Shown here in pieces: positions 22,141 to 30,489 of a stretch of 64,000 nt of DNA. Position numbers and translations under genes: made by a program. This DNA is from CAYULW01 sp964445815 (GTDB lineage Bacteria > Bacteroidota > Bacteroidia > Flavobacteriales_E > Vicingaceae): assembly GCA_964445815.1 (NCBI GenBank), contig CAYULW010000004.1, forward strand, positions 310,001-374,000. Direction: 5' to 3'. The notes under the pieces are model-generated. The model searched no databases and was not told where the DNA came from. It saw nothing but the letters and a program-made list of their open reading frames with translations. How positions within the stretch are numbered: position 1 is the stretch's first letter; every line of letters starts with the position of its first letter.

Positions 22141-22403
22141 GCCTGAGCTGGGACTTCAAACAAAGGTTTGGTCTTGGCCCAGGTGCTTTTAAAAAGTTCG
22201 GAATGCCTGTAATTCTCTAAATCTTCTTTAGAAGCCCATATGCTGTAGGTAAAGAAGACATTTGGCGCATCTGCACCTTGCAAGAGCTGAAGGTGTTGTA
22301 CGCCCGGAAAAGCGCGTATTTTGGCTTTAGAGGCTTCAAAAACAGCTTTGAACTCCTCTGTCTTATCCGGCTGAAACTGCATTTTGACGAGTCTAACGAT
22401 CAT
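22107..22403 (-). CDS. ABM-domain (antibiotic biosynthesis monooxygenase-like) protein
   Basis: This 98-residue ferredoxin-like fold protein opens MIVRLVKMQFQPDKTEEF. The middle is FPGVQHLQLLQGADAPNVFF, followed by YSIWASKEDLENYRHSELFK. Small ABM proteins act as cofactor-free monooxygenases, haem-degrading enzymes or structural relatives. It overlaps the SAM-hydrolase gene by 11 bases and the glycosyltransferase by 34, so the four genes form one unit. Confidence 0.85.
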   Translation of the reverse strand: MIVRLVKMQFQPDKTEEFKAVFEASKAKIRAFPGVQHLQLLQGADAPNVFFTYSIWASKEDLENYRHSELFKSTWAKTKPLFEVPAQAWSTHQLHRLD

Positions 22404-23178
22404 GGAATTTTACTCTTATGGTGTCCAGATTTTTCAGGCCCAGCAATTTACTCGCATTACCTTGATTAATGGCGATCTCTAAAAGTCCCGCAGAACTGAA
22501 TAAAGCCAGTTTTTCACCTTCGGCCACATCAGAATAGGCTTTGCTAATCTCTGTGATGTCGTAATTGCCGTTTCTGAATTCGATGACAAACTCCCGGTTT
22601 TGCCCAAAAGCTTTGAAAAAAGTTTCTTCAATATTGGTAATGATGTTGCCGTAATGGTCAATGTGGATCACCATGCCTTTGATGATGTTATCGATCGATA
22701 CCGCTCTGAACAAGGTTTTCTCATTGATGTTCTCACTCTTACGGCCAATCATTTCAGGTGTGCCTCCTTTTACAATGTGACAAGCCGCTTTGGTGTACAA
22801 ATCTTTGGTGGGAAAGGTATGTGACTCTTCAGTCGGATTGATGTTGAGTTCATAGACCTGATCCGGTACACCATCAAACATCAGGGGGAAAATGCCATTG
22901 TTGGAGCCGATAAAATAATGCTCGTCCTGTTTGACCAGTAAATGCTCGGATTCGGAATTGCTTTCAGGATTCACTCCGATAATGTGAACGCTGCCTTCGG
23001 GAAACTCTTTGTAGCTGTTCTTTAAAGTAAAGGCAGCCTGTAAAATATTGAAAGGAGGAATTTCATGACTGATGTCGATAATCGTTGCTTCCGGACAGTG
23101 CTTTAAAATGTTGCCTTTTACGATGCCGACGTAATGATCTTTGAGTCCTAAATCTGTGGTAAGTGTTATTATTGGCAT
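22393..23178 (-). CDS. S-adenosyl-L-methionine hydrolase (adenosine-forming), DUF62 family
   Basis: This 261-residue protein opens with the family signature ITLTTDLGLKDHYVGIVKGN, followed by IDISHEIPPFN and a C-terminal beta domain with HIDHYGNIITNIE. The family cleaves SAM to adenosine and methionine using hydroxide. It heads a four-gene minus-strand unit (SAM hydrolase, ABM, GT2, LOG). LOG and SAM hydrolase both act on nucleosides, but a joint pathway is only a guess. Confidence 0.92.
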   Translation of the reverse strand: MPIITLTTDLGLKDHYVGIVKGNILKHCPEATIIDISHEIPPFNILQAAFTLKNSYKEFPEGSVHIIGVNPESNSESEHLLVKQDEHYFIGSNNGIFPLMFDGVPDQVYELNINPTEESHTFPTKDLYTKAACHIVKGGTPEMIGRKSENINEKTLFRAVSIDNIIKGMVIHIDHYGNIITNIEETFFKAFGQNREFVIEFRNGNYDITEISKAYSDVAEGEKLALFSSAGLLEIAINQGNASKLLGLKNLDTIRVKFHDR

Positions 23179-23205
23179 GCAGTCAAATAGGAATCGTTCT
23201 CATTA

Positions 23206-23220
23206 TTTGATGCAATCAAA
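23206..23220. promoter_or_regulatory. Dyad TTTGAT-GCA-ATCAAA between divergent genes
   Basis: This odd-length perfect inverted repeat with 6-bp arms and a 3-base centre lies between the SAM hydrolase and phoH genes. It resembles an Fnr box (TTGAT-N4-ATCAA) but has one base too few in the centre. Confidence 0.25.
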
Positions 23221-23272
23221 ATTAGTAATAATTTCGTAGGCCAATTCTACAATTAAAAGCGAAGAGAAGCAT

Positions 23273-24229
23273 TTGGAAGAAAAGATAATTGAAGTCACTG
23301 AAGTAGACCCCGTAGAGCTTTTCGGGATCAATGACAAAAAGCTGGATATTCTGAAAAAAAGCTTTCCCGATTTAAAGCTGATCGCCCGTGGCAATATCAT
23401 TAAAGCTTATGGAGAGCAAGGACAGTTGATCGATTTTGAAGAGAAACTCATGTTGCTCATTCAGCATTTGTTGAAGTTTAAGCAGCTCACCGAAAGCAAT
23501 ATTGAGCGGCTTTTGGCAGAAGGGGATACAGAGATCAAAAGACAACTCAAGGAAAAAGATGAGATTCTGGTCTTTGGCAATGGTGGACGGATCATTAGAG
23601 CACGCACGGTCAATCAGCGAAAACTGGTGAAAGCTGTGGGGGAGAACGACATGGTCTTTGCTTTAGGTCCGGCCGGAACAGGTAAAACCTATACAGCAGT
23701 GGCTTTGGCTGCAAAGGCATTGAAAAACAAAGAGATCAGACGAATTATTCTGACGCGTCCTGCAGTAGAAGCGGGAGAGAATCTGGGTTTTTTACCAGGC
23801 GATTTGAAAGAGAAGCTCGATCCTTATTTACAGCCTTTGTACGATGCCTTGAATGATCTTTTTCCCTATGAAAAGTTGAACGATTACATCGATACCGGAG
23901 TGATACAAATTGCACCTTTGGCTTTTATGCGAGGACGCACTTTAGATAATGCTTTTGTGATTCTCGATGAAGCGCAAAATGCAACCGCCAGTCAAATGAA
24001 GATGTTTTTGACTAGAATGGGTAAACATGCCAAGTTTTGCATTACCGGAGATCATTCTCAGATCGATCTGCCCAAAAATCAGCGTTCAGGTCTGATGCAG
24101 GCCGTTGAAATCTTAACGGGTACCAAAGGCATAGAGTTCATTCACTTCAATGAAAAAGATGTGATACGGCATGATCTGGTGAAGAAGATCATATCTGCTT
24201 ACGATAAATTAAACAACAATGAGCGTTAA
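23273..24229 (+). CDS. PhoH-family ATPase
   Basis: This 318-residue protein has Walker A GPAGTGKT (132-139) and Walker B FVILDEAQN. An N-terminal region contains VDPVELFGIND and FGNGGRIIRART, as in PhoH and PhoH-like ribosome/RNA-associated ATPases. The start is TTG at 23273, after a purine-rich GAAGAGAAG; no ATG is in frame upstream before a TAG. The next gene, purC, starts inside the phoH end (11-base overlap), so the two are co-translated. Confidence 0.94.
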   Translation: MEEKIIEVTEVDPVELFGINDKKLDILKKSFPDLKLIARGNIIKAYGEQGQLIDFEEKLMLLIQHLLKFKQLTESNIERLLAEGDTEIKRQLKEKDEILVFGNGGRIIRARTVNQRKLVKAVGENDMVFALGPAGTGKTYTAVALAAKALKNKEIRRIILTRPAVEAGENLGFLPGDLKEKLDPYLQPLYDALNDLFPYEKLNDYIDTGVIQIAPLAFMRGRTLDNAFVILDEAQNATASQMKMFLTRMGKHAKFCITGDHSQIDLPKNQRSGLMQAVEILTGTKGIEFIHFNEKDVIRHDLVKKIISAYDKLNNNER

Positions 24230-25169
24230 CACGATTAAACAATCTGATTTTCGGTTTACAGGTCTGGAAAAGATCTATCATGGCAAGGTGAGAGATGTCT
24301 ACCATTTGAGTAATGACCTTTTGGTGATGGTGGCCAGTGACCGCATATCCGCTTTTGATCACATCTTACCCAGAACCATTCCCTATAAAGGTCAGGTTTT
24401 GAATCAGATTGCGGCTTTGTTTTTAGAATCGACTAAAGACATTGTTCCCAATTGGGTATTGACCGTGCCGGATGAAACCGCTACGATTGGCAGAAAGTGC
24501 GAACCTTTTAAGGTAGAAATGGTCATCAGGGGTTATTTGAGTGGCCATGCCTGGAGAGAATACCGTTCCGGTAAAAGAAGCTTATGCGGAGTGGAGATGC
24601 CGGAAGGCATGATTGAAAATGATCGTTTTCCCGAGCCCATCATTACACCAGCCACTAAAGCCGAGGAAGGACACGATGAAGACATTTCACGCGAGGAGAT
24701 CATTCGTCAAGGCATTGTTTCAGAATCGGATTATCTTCAATTGGAAAGCTATACCAGAGCTTTGTTTCAAAGAGGTACGGAAATGGCAGCACAGCAAGGT
24801 TTGATTCTCGTGGATACCAAATACGAATTCGGTAAAATAGGCGATACCATCTATTTGATCGATGAGATTCATACACCGGATTCGTCGCGTTACTTCTATC
24901 AGGAAGGCTATCAGGAAAGACAGGAGAAAGGAGAGAAGCAGAAGCAATTGAGTAAGGAGTTTGTCAGAGAATGGCTCATTGAACATGGTTTTCAGGGCTT
25001 AGAAGGGCAAACTATGCCGGAGATGCCCGATGAGTTTGTCAATCAAGTATCGGAACGTTACATCGAACTGTTTGAAAAAATAACAGGAAAGACCTTTGTG
25101 AAGGCAGATAATTCAGATTTAAATCAAAGAGTGCTTCAGAATGTTGAAGCAGCCTTAAAACAACTCTAA
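24219..25169 (+). CDS. purC: Phosphoribosylaminoimidazole-succinocarboxamide synthase
   Basis: This 316-residue ATP-dependent enzyme makes SAICAR from CAIR and aspartate in purine synthesis. Signature blocks are YHGKVRDVYHL near the start, ASDRISAFDHILP, VRGYLSGHAW-type RGYLSGHAWREY and LVDTKYEFG. It has the longer (about 300-residue) form of the enzyme seen in eukaryotes and some bacteria. It overlaps phoH by 11 bases and abuts the reductase gene as TAAATG. Confidence 0.97.
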   Translation: MSVNTIKQSDFRFTGLEKIYHGKVRDVYHLSNDLLVMVASDRISAFDHILPRTIPYKGQVLNQIAALFLESTKDIVPNWVLTVPDETATIGRKCEPFKVEMVIRGYLSGHAWREYRSGKRSLCGVEMPEGMIENDRFPEPIITPATKAEEGHDEDISREEIIRQGIVSESDYLQLESYTRALFQRGTEMAAQQGLILVDTKYEFGKIGDTIYLIDEIHTPDSSRYFYQEGYQERQEKGEKQKQLSKEFVREWLIEHGFQGLEGQTMPEMPDEFVNQVSERYIELFEKITGKTFVKADNSDLNQRVLQNVEAALKQL

Positions 25170-26177
25170 ATGAGTCAATTTTACAAATTAAACTTAAGCC
25201 GAAAGGTGAACGAAACACCCAATGCGGTGTCCTTGTATTTTTCTATTCCCGACAATTTAAAGGAGGAGTTCAGTTTTAAAGCAGGTCAATACTTGACACT
25301 TAAAACAGACATTAACGGTGAATCTGTCAGAAGGGCCTATTCCATTAGTTCGATTGACCCATCAGACGAGATCAGGGTTTCGGTGAAAAAGGTAGAAGGA
25401 GGGAGGATGTCTTCTTATTTGGTCGATCAGATCAATGCCGGTGATGAGATTGAAGTCATGGTGCCTCAGGGTAATTTTCTATTGAAAGACAGTAGTAACT
25501 ATTTGTTTGTTGCCGGAGGGAGTGGCATTACACCCATTTTAAGTTTGATTCAGGAAGCAAAGTCAAAAGCTGAAAACATGGTATTGCTTTTTGCCAATAG
25601 TGATGCCAATTCGGTCATGTTTAAGACAGAGCTCGATGAGATCACAGATGCCTCAGGCCTGAATATCCATTATTTTAACAGTTCAGAGAATAAGCGCATA
25701 GATGAAAAGACGATTCAAGAAGCCTATACAGGTTTGGTGAATGCAAAAGCATATATCTGTGGTCCTCAGGCATTGATGGACATGGCAAAAACAGCATTGG
25801 AAAAAAATGGCTGTGAGTCATCAGACATTCACATCGAATATTTCAGTAGCCCTGAACTGGAAGGCGGAGAAGAAAAGATGGAAACTGTTGCTTCAGGAGA
25901 AGTCAATGAAGTGGAATTGATCATTGATGATGAGACGCACAAGGTCACCATGGAGTCATACGAAACCATATTAGAAGCAGGTGAACGCATAGGAATTGAT
26001 CCACCATTCTCTTGCCAGTCAGGTGTTTGTACAACATGCAGAGCGAAGGTGCTTTCAGGAGAAGCGGAAATGGAAAATAATTTTGGATTAGGACAAGATG
26101 AGGTGGATGAGGGTTATATCTTAACCTGTATCAGTAAACCTAAAAGTCCCGGTTTGGTGATTAGCTGGGACGAGTAA
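25170..26177 (+). CDS. PaaE-like NAD(P)H:ferredoxin-type oxidoreductase with C-terminal 2Fe-2S domain
   Basis: This 335-residue protein has an FAD-binding barrel (VRRAYSISS around 49-57), an NAD(P)H domain (FVAGGSGITPILS) and a plant-type ferredoxin domain. The cluster ligands are Cys282, Cys287, Cys290 and Cys320 (CQSGVCTTC and LTCISK). The domain order matches phenylacetyl-CoA epoxidase reductase and flavohaemoprotein-like reductases. No oxygenase partner is nearby, so the electron acceptor is unknown. It follows purC with no gap. Confidence 0.93.
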   Translation: MSQFYKLNLSRKVNETPNAVSLYFSIPDNLKEEFSFKAGQYLTLKTDINGESVRRAYSISSIDPSDEIRVSVKKVEGGRMSSYLVDQINAGDEIEVMVPQGNFLLKDSSNYLFVAGGSGITPILSLIQEAKSKAENMVLLFANSDANSVMFKTELDEITDASGLNIHYFNSSENKRIDEKTIQEAYTGLVNAKAYICGPQALMDMAKTALEKNGCESSDIHIEYFSSPELEGGEEKMETVASGEVNEVELIIDDETHKVTMESYETILEAGERIGIDPPFSCQSGVCTTCRAKVLSGEAEMENNFGLGQDEVDEGYILTCISKPKSPGLVISWDE

Positions 26178-26192
26178 AAGAAAGTAGGAGGA

Positions 26193-26393
26193 TTATTTTC
26201 CTCCTACCCACTTATCGTTCTTCATTTCGCCAAGTACTTTAACCTCCTTGGTTCTTTCAAAGTCTTTTTTGGCAAGCATTAATTCATCCCAAGTGTCTCT
26301 TCTGATCTTAATGCCTGATCGTTCTCCCTGATTTCTTACTTCTAAGTAGAATCCGTCTTTTAATTTTTTAGGTTTTGTAGCGGGTCTTCCCAT
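26193..26393 (-). CDS. Small conserved basic protein of unknown function
   Basis: This 66-residue protein starts MGRPATKPKKLKDGFYLEVR and continues with GERSGIKIRRDTWDEL. The basic N-terminus with GRP recalls an AT-hook, so nucleic-acid binding is possible. It lies 13 bases after mtaB on the same strand. I recall similar short proteins in other Bacteroidota but cannot name a family. Confidence 0.72.
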   Translation of the reverse strand: MGRPATKPKKLKDGFYLEVRNQGERSGIKIRRDTWDELMLAKKDFERTKEVKVLGEMKNDKWVGGK

Positions 26394-26406
26394 ATCTCAT
26401 CTATTT

Positions 26407-27729
26407 TTAAGCGAAACTTGGTTCCTCAACCAAGATTTCTGTGTGAACTGTTCCATCAGCATTTATTTTCTGAGGAACTACTTTTTTTAATTTATTTACC
26501 CATTCGGGATTATATAACGTTTTTACCTTAAGATAGTTTTCGGTGAAACCGAACATACTACCCTCATTTTCTTGAGCCTCAAAGAGAACGCTAAACTCTT
26601 TGTTTAATTGTTGCTCATAAAAATACCTTTTTTTCTTTTCCGACAAAATCTGAAGCATTTTGCTGCGCTCACGCCTTACATTCATAGGAACTACCCCCGA
26701 CTTTCTAACGGCCACGGTATTGTTACGTTCTGAATAAGTAAAAACATGGAAATAAGAGACATCCAGTTCATTTAAAAACTGATAGGTTTCCATAAAATGA
26801 GCTTCACTTTCTCCCGGATAACCGACAATCACATCGACACCGATACAGGCGTCGGGCATTAGCGCTTTGATGTGTTGAACACGATCGACATACAATTCTT
26901 TGAAATACCGCCTTCTCATTCCTCTGAGTATCTCATTTGAACCAGATTGAAGGGGAATGTGAAAATGAGGCACAAACTTTTCAGATCGCGCAACAAATGC
27001 AATAATTTCATCACTAAGGAGGTTAGGTTCTATAGAAGAAATGCGAAAACGCTCAACATCCACCTCTATATCCAATCTTTGAATGAGTTGATAGAAGTTT
27101 TCTTCTGTTCCTTTTCCAAAATCTCCGATATTGACTCCGGTGAGTATAATTTCTTTTGCGCCTGAAGCTGCTGCTGCTTTAGCACTTTCTAGTGTTTCTT
27201 CTATAGAGGCACTTCGACTTCTTCCCCTGGCCAAAGGAATGGTGCAAAATGAACAAAAATAATCACAGCCGTCTTGTACCTTTAGGAAGGTTCTTGTACG
27301 GTCTCCACTAGAGTAGGAAGGGTAGAAGGTTTTTACCTCTTTAATCTCCCCTCCAAGAACTTTGGTTAGAGATTGATTTTCATTCCAAGTTTTAATGTGC
27401 TGAAGCAAATTGAATTTCTCCTGAGCACCAAGCACGACATTAACACCTTCTATACTTGCAATTTCTTCAGGTTTTAGTTGAGCGTAACAGCCGATGACAG
27501 CAATAAAACAGTTGGGAGCAATGTTTCTGGCTTGCTTTACAATTTGCCTACACTTCTTATCTGCCTGCTCGGTGACAGAGCAGGTATTGATGACCACAAT
27601 GTCTGCTCCGTCTTTAAAATCGACACGTGCGTAACCTGCTTCTTCAAAATCTCGGGCTATGCCTGAGGTTTCAGAAAAGTTAAGTTTACAGCCTAGTGTG
27701 TAAAAAGAAACAGAGTGGGTGTGCTTCAT
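26407..27729 (-). CDS. mtaB: tRNA t6A37 methylthiotransferase MtaB
   Basis: This 440-residue radical-SAM enzyme converts t6A37 to ms2t6A37 in tRNAs reading ANN codons. The N-terminal MTTase domain opens FYTLGCKLNFSETSG, with CSVTEQADKKCR holding the auxiliary cluster cysteines. The radical-SAM motif is CDYFCSFC (CxxxCxxC), within DGCDYFCSFCTIPLARG. A C-terminal TRAM-like domain follows. The upstream TTG at 27768 adds 13 residues; the ATG at 27729 fits the family start and is preferred. Confidence 0.94.
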   Translation of the reverse strand: MKHTHSVSFYTLGCKLNFSETSGIARDFEEAGYARVDFKDGADIVVINTCSVTEQADKKCRQIVKQARNIAPNCFIAVIGCYAQLKPEEIASIEGVNVVLGAQEKFNLLQHIKTWNENQSLTKVLGGEIKEVKTFYPSYSSGDRTRTFLKVQDGCDYFCSFCTIPLARGRSRSASIEETLESAKAAAASGAKEIILTGVNIGDFGKGTEENFYQLIQRLDIEVDVERFRISSIEPNLLSDEIIAFVARSEKFVPHFHIPLQSGSNEILRGMRRRYFKELYVDRVQHIKALMPDACIGVDVIVGYPGESEAHFMETYQFLNELDVSYFHVFTYSERNNTVAVRKSGVVPMNVRRERSKMLQILSEKKKRYFYEQQLNKEFSVLFEAQENEGSMFGFTENYLKVKTLYNPEWVNKLKKVVPQKINADGTVHTEILVEEPSFA

Positions 27730-27798
27730 CCGATTTGCAAAATTAATAATTTGAGACGAATGAGTCAATCCCCTTGAACAGAAGCCTTGAGAATCAGC

Positions 27799-28200
27799 TT
27801 AATCTATAAATATTCGATCTTCTCCTTTAAATTCAGGTGCCTGAACAGAGAGTACTTTGAGTGGTTCTTCTGAAGTCACTTTTACAGCATGAATCTGCTC
27901 TCTTGGAATTTCAAAATAGTCACCGGTTTTGATGTTGATTATTTCTTCAGCGAAATAAAAGCGTGCTTCTCCTGAGACGACATAGATCAATTCGGTATGT
28001 ACTTTATGAAAATGAGGTTTTATGGTGTCTTTAATCTCAATCAGAAAAGATGAAGCATCTATGCTGTTACTCAATTTTTTGACCTGTACATTTTCAGTGC
28101 TTTCTAATTCAGTTGTTTGGATGTTAACAATGTCTTGTGCCGTTAAGCCGGTGACTACATAAAACGATAGGCTAAGAAAAAGACATTTAAACCAATTCAT
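27799..28200 (-). CDS. Exported cupin-domain protein
   Basis: This 133-residue protein has a signal peptide (MNWFKCLFLSLSFYVVTGLTAQ) if started at the ATG at 28200; the ATG at 28221 adds seven residues ahead of it. The cupin core includes KPHFHKVHTELIYVVSGEAR with metal-ligand His and Glu, and YFEIPREQIHAVKV. The short signal-bearing form suggests a periplasmic metal-binding or sensor protein. It overlaps the end of fmt by 14 bases. Confidence 0.84.
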   Translation of the reverse strand: MNWFKCLFLSLSFYVVTGLTAQDIVNIQTTELESTENVQVKKLSNSIDASSFLIEIKDTIKPHFHKVHTELIYVVSGEARFYFAEEIINIKTGDYFEIPREQIHAVKVTSEEPLKVLSVQAPEFKGEDRIFID

Positions 28201-29149
28201 ACTCTTCAAAATTAAAACCATTACACAATTCCTGAGCTGTCATTTTGCGTTTGCCCTGAAGTTGTACTTCAAAAAGCTCCAAACTACCATTTTGGGCTTG
28301 TATAAATAAGCGCTTCCCCTCTTGAATAATTTTTAGCTCCTTGTGGTCTTTGTAATCACTTATTTCACTTCTAAATATTTTCAGCTGAAATTCTTTTTCC
28401 GAGTCTTTATGCCGAATAGTTGTCCAAGCACCCGGATAGGGCGATAGACCTCTGATAAAAGCATCTAGCGCATTCATATCCTTGCCCCAATCCATTTGAC
28501 AGTCCTCTCTAAAGATTTTGGGTGCTTCCAAGCGCTTTTGTTCAATGCCATTGATATCTTGCACCTGTGTTTCCACTTCATTGCTTTCAATCAGTTCAAC
28601 AGTTTGCAAAACCAGATTAGCACCGATTTGCATTAAGCGGTCATGGATATCACCTGCATTATCCCGATCATTTATTGGGCAAGATTGCTGAAGGATAATG
28701 TCGCCTGTATCAATTTGATGTTTTAGGAAAAAAGTACTGACTCCTGTTTCTTTTTCACCATTGATGATCGCCCAGTTAATCGGGGCGGCTCCTCTGTATA
28801 AGGGCAATAGTGAACCGTGTAAATTAAATGTGCCTAAGGGTGGTTTATTCCATACTACCTCCGGCAACATTCTGAAAGCAACAACAATTTGTAAATCGGC
28901 TTTTAAGTCCTCTAATTCTTTTAGGAAATGATCTGCTTTTAGATTGGTTGGTTGTAAAACGGTTAACCCTTTTTCCAGAGCATAAGTTTTAACTGCAGAT
29001 TGACTCAATTGTTGACCTCTTCCTGCTTTTTTATCTGGTGCAGTAATAACCCCTACAATGTTTTTCTTTGCTTCGTAAAGCTTTTTCAAACTCTCTACAG
29101 CAAAGTCTGGTGTGCCCATAAAAACAATACGTAAATCCTTCTTCATCAT
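28187..29149 (-). CDS. fmt: Methionyl-tRNA formyltransferase
   Basis: This 320-residue enzyme formylates initiator Met-tRNA using 10-formyltetrahydrofolate. The N-terminus RIVFMGTPDFAVESL and the active-site block NLHGSLLPLYRGAAPINWAI are typical, as is ETGVSTFFLKHQIDTGDI. The longer frame to 29170 begins with TTG; the ATG at 29149 overlaps the MATE stop as TGATG and is preferred. Confidence 0.96.
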   Translation of the reverse strand: MMKKDLRIVFMGTPDFAVESLKKLYEAKKNIVGVITAPDKKAGRGQQLSQSAVKTYALEKGLTVLQPTNLKADHFLKELEDLKADLQIVVAFRMLPEVVWNKPPLGTFNLHGSLLPLYRGAAPINWAIINGEKETGVSTFFLKHQIDTGDIILQQSCPINDRDNAGDIHDRLMQIGANLVLQTVELIESNEVETQVQDINGIEQKRLEAPKIFREDCQMDWGKDMNALDAFIRGLSPYPGAWTTIRHKDSEKEFQLKIFRSEISDYKDHKELKIIQEGKRLFIQAQNGSLELFEVQLQGKRKMTAQELCNGFNFEEYELV

Positions 29150-30489
29150 CAGACTTTTGCCGATTTCCAATTTCCAAACTTCAAATATAAGAGAGAGATC
29201 CCCCCCATTACCGAAAAATAAACAAATTCAGAACACCATATTTGACTTAAACTTGATTGCTTAACAATGGCCAGGTAATAACCACTTATTAAATAGACCG
29301 ATATACTTGAGATCTCAACAATGAGGGTAATGTTTGTTTTTCCGGTACCAATTACCCCTGAAAAAGAAATATAAGCGATGCTAAAAAAGAGCATGGCCAA
29401 ACTAATGATATGCAATACGGGAATGGCTGAATTGATCATTGCCTGATCTGATGTGTAAATACTGATAAAGAATTCAGGAAAAATAAAATTGAATGGGATA
29501 AAAACGGCACAGGCCAAAAGGCAAAGTAGAGTTATCTTTTTAATCAACTGACCAACGAGCTCTGCATTATTTTGTCCTATAAGGTTGGAAACTAGTGTGC
29601 TTGTTGCGGAACTAAAACCAAATAAGGGAATCATAAGAACCATATAAATACTCCTGATGATGTGTGAAATGGCCAATTCAAATTCACCTACCTGTTCTAT
29701 AATCATAAAAAAACTTAACCAGGTGGTAATGGCTAAGAAATGCTGTAACATGATGGGTGAGCCAACAATAAGGTTTTGTTTAATCTGAACCAGGTCAAAT
29801 TTTACATTACTCAATAAACCATATTTGTTCGTTTTGACGTATTTGGAAATGGCAATGACATAATAGATCAATGCACATAATTCGGAAATCAAAGACGCCA
29901 AGGCTGCTCCTTTTATCCCCATTTCTGGAAACCCGTAGAGTCCAAAAATTAAAAGGTAATCTAAAACAACATTGACTAAGGCTTGAATAAATGTAACTCG
30001 AATCAGGACTTTTGTCTCCGTAATTCCGGTAAAGAAGGCAATGCACAAGAAGCTCATATAGGCAAAACCGATTCCATAAGACCTGATATTGAGGTAGTCC
30101 ATTGACGCTGAGAAAATAGCTGTTGAGGCAGTTAGTTTTTCAAGAACAATCGGAGCAATGTTTTGCATAAAGACAAAGGAGAACAGGCAAAAGAAAATCA
30201 AAAACCAGAAGGCCTGATGAAAGACATTGCCGATTAAATGATGGTTTTGTTCACCGTTTCTTCTGGCCATGATAATTTGTGCGCCAATGGTAAAACCCAT
30301 GCCGATCATGACAAAAACAAAGTAGAGTATACCTGCATTACCGGCAGCACCAATCTCGATAATGCCCAATTGACTTAAAAAGGCCGTGTCGGTAACGTTG
30401 ACAATGTTTTGTGCCACACCGCTTAATATAATGGGGTAGGACACTTTCCATATCTTAAGATATGAGTTAAGGTTTGAGCTATTCGACAT
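29149..30489 (-). CDS. MATE-family multidrug/solute efflux protein
   Basis: This 446-residue membrane protein has about twelve helices in two related halves, of the MATE/DinF type. Typical segments are YPIILSGVAQNIVNVTDTAF near the start and GFSSATSTLVSNLIGQNNAE in the second half. It likely exports cationic compounds using a Na+ or H+ gradient; a sodium-driven mode would fit the nqr operon, but no coupling ion can be read. It overlaps the methyltransferase gene upstream by 11 bases. Confidence 0.92.
   Translation of the reverse strand: MSNSSNLNSYLKIWKVSYPIILSGVAQNIVNVTDTAFLSQLGIIEIGAAGNAGILYFVFVMIGMGFTIGAQIIMARRNGEQNHHLIGNVFHQAFWFLIFFCLFSFVFMQNIAPIVLEKLTASTAIFSASMDYLNIRSYGIGFAYMSFLCIAFFTGITETKVLIRVTFIQALVNVVLDYLLIFGLYGFPEMGIKGAALASLISELCALIYYVIAISKYVKTNKYGLLSNVKFDLVQIKQNLIVGSPIMLQHFLAITTWLSFFMIIEQVGEFELAISHIIRSIYMVLMIPLFGFSSATSTLVSNLIGQNNAELVGQLIKKITLLCLLACAVFIPFNFIFPEFFISIYTSDQAMINSAIPVLHIISLAMLFFSIAYISFSGVIGTGKTNITLIVEISSISVYLISGYYLAIVKQSSLSQIWCSEFVYFSVMGGISLLYLKFGNWKSAKV

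Noticed and set aside
27732..27768. Upstream TTG start for mtaB
   Set aside because: It adds 13 residues before the conserved start; the ATG at 27729 fits the family.
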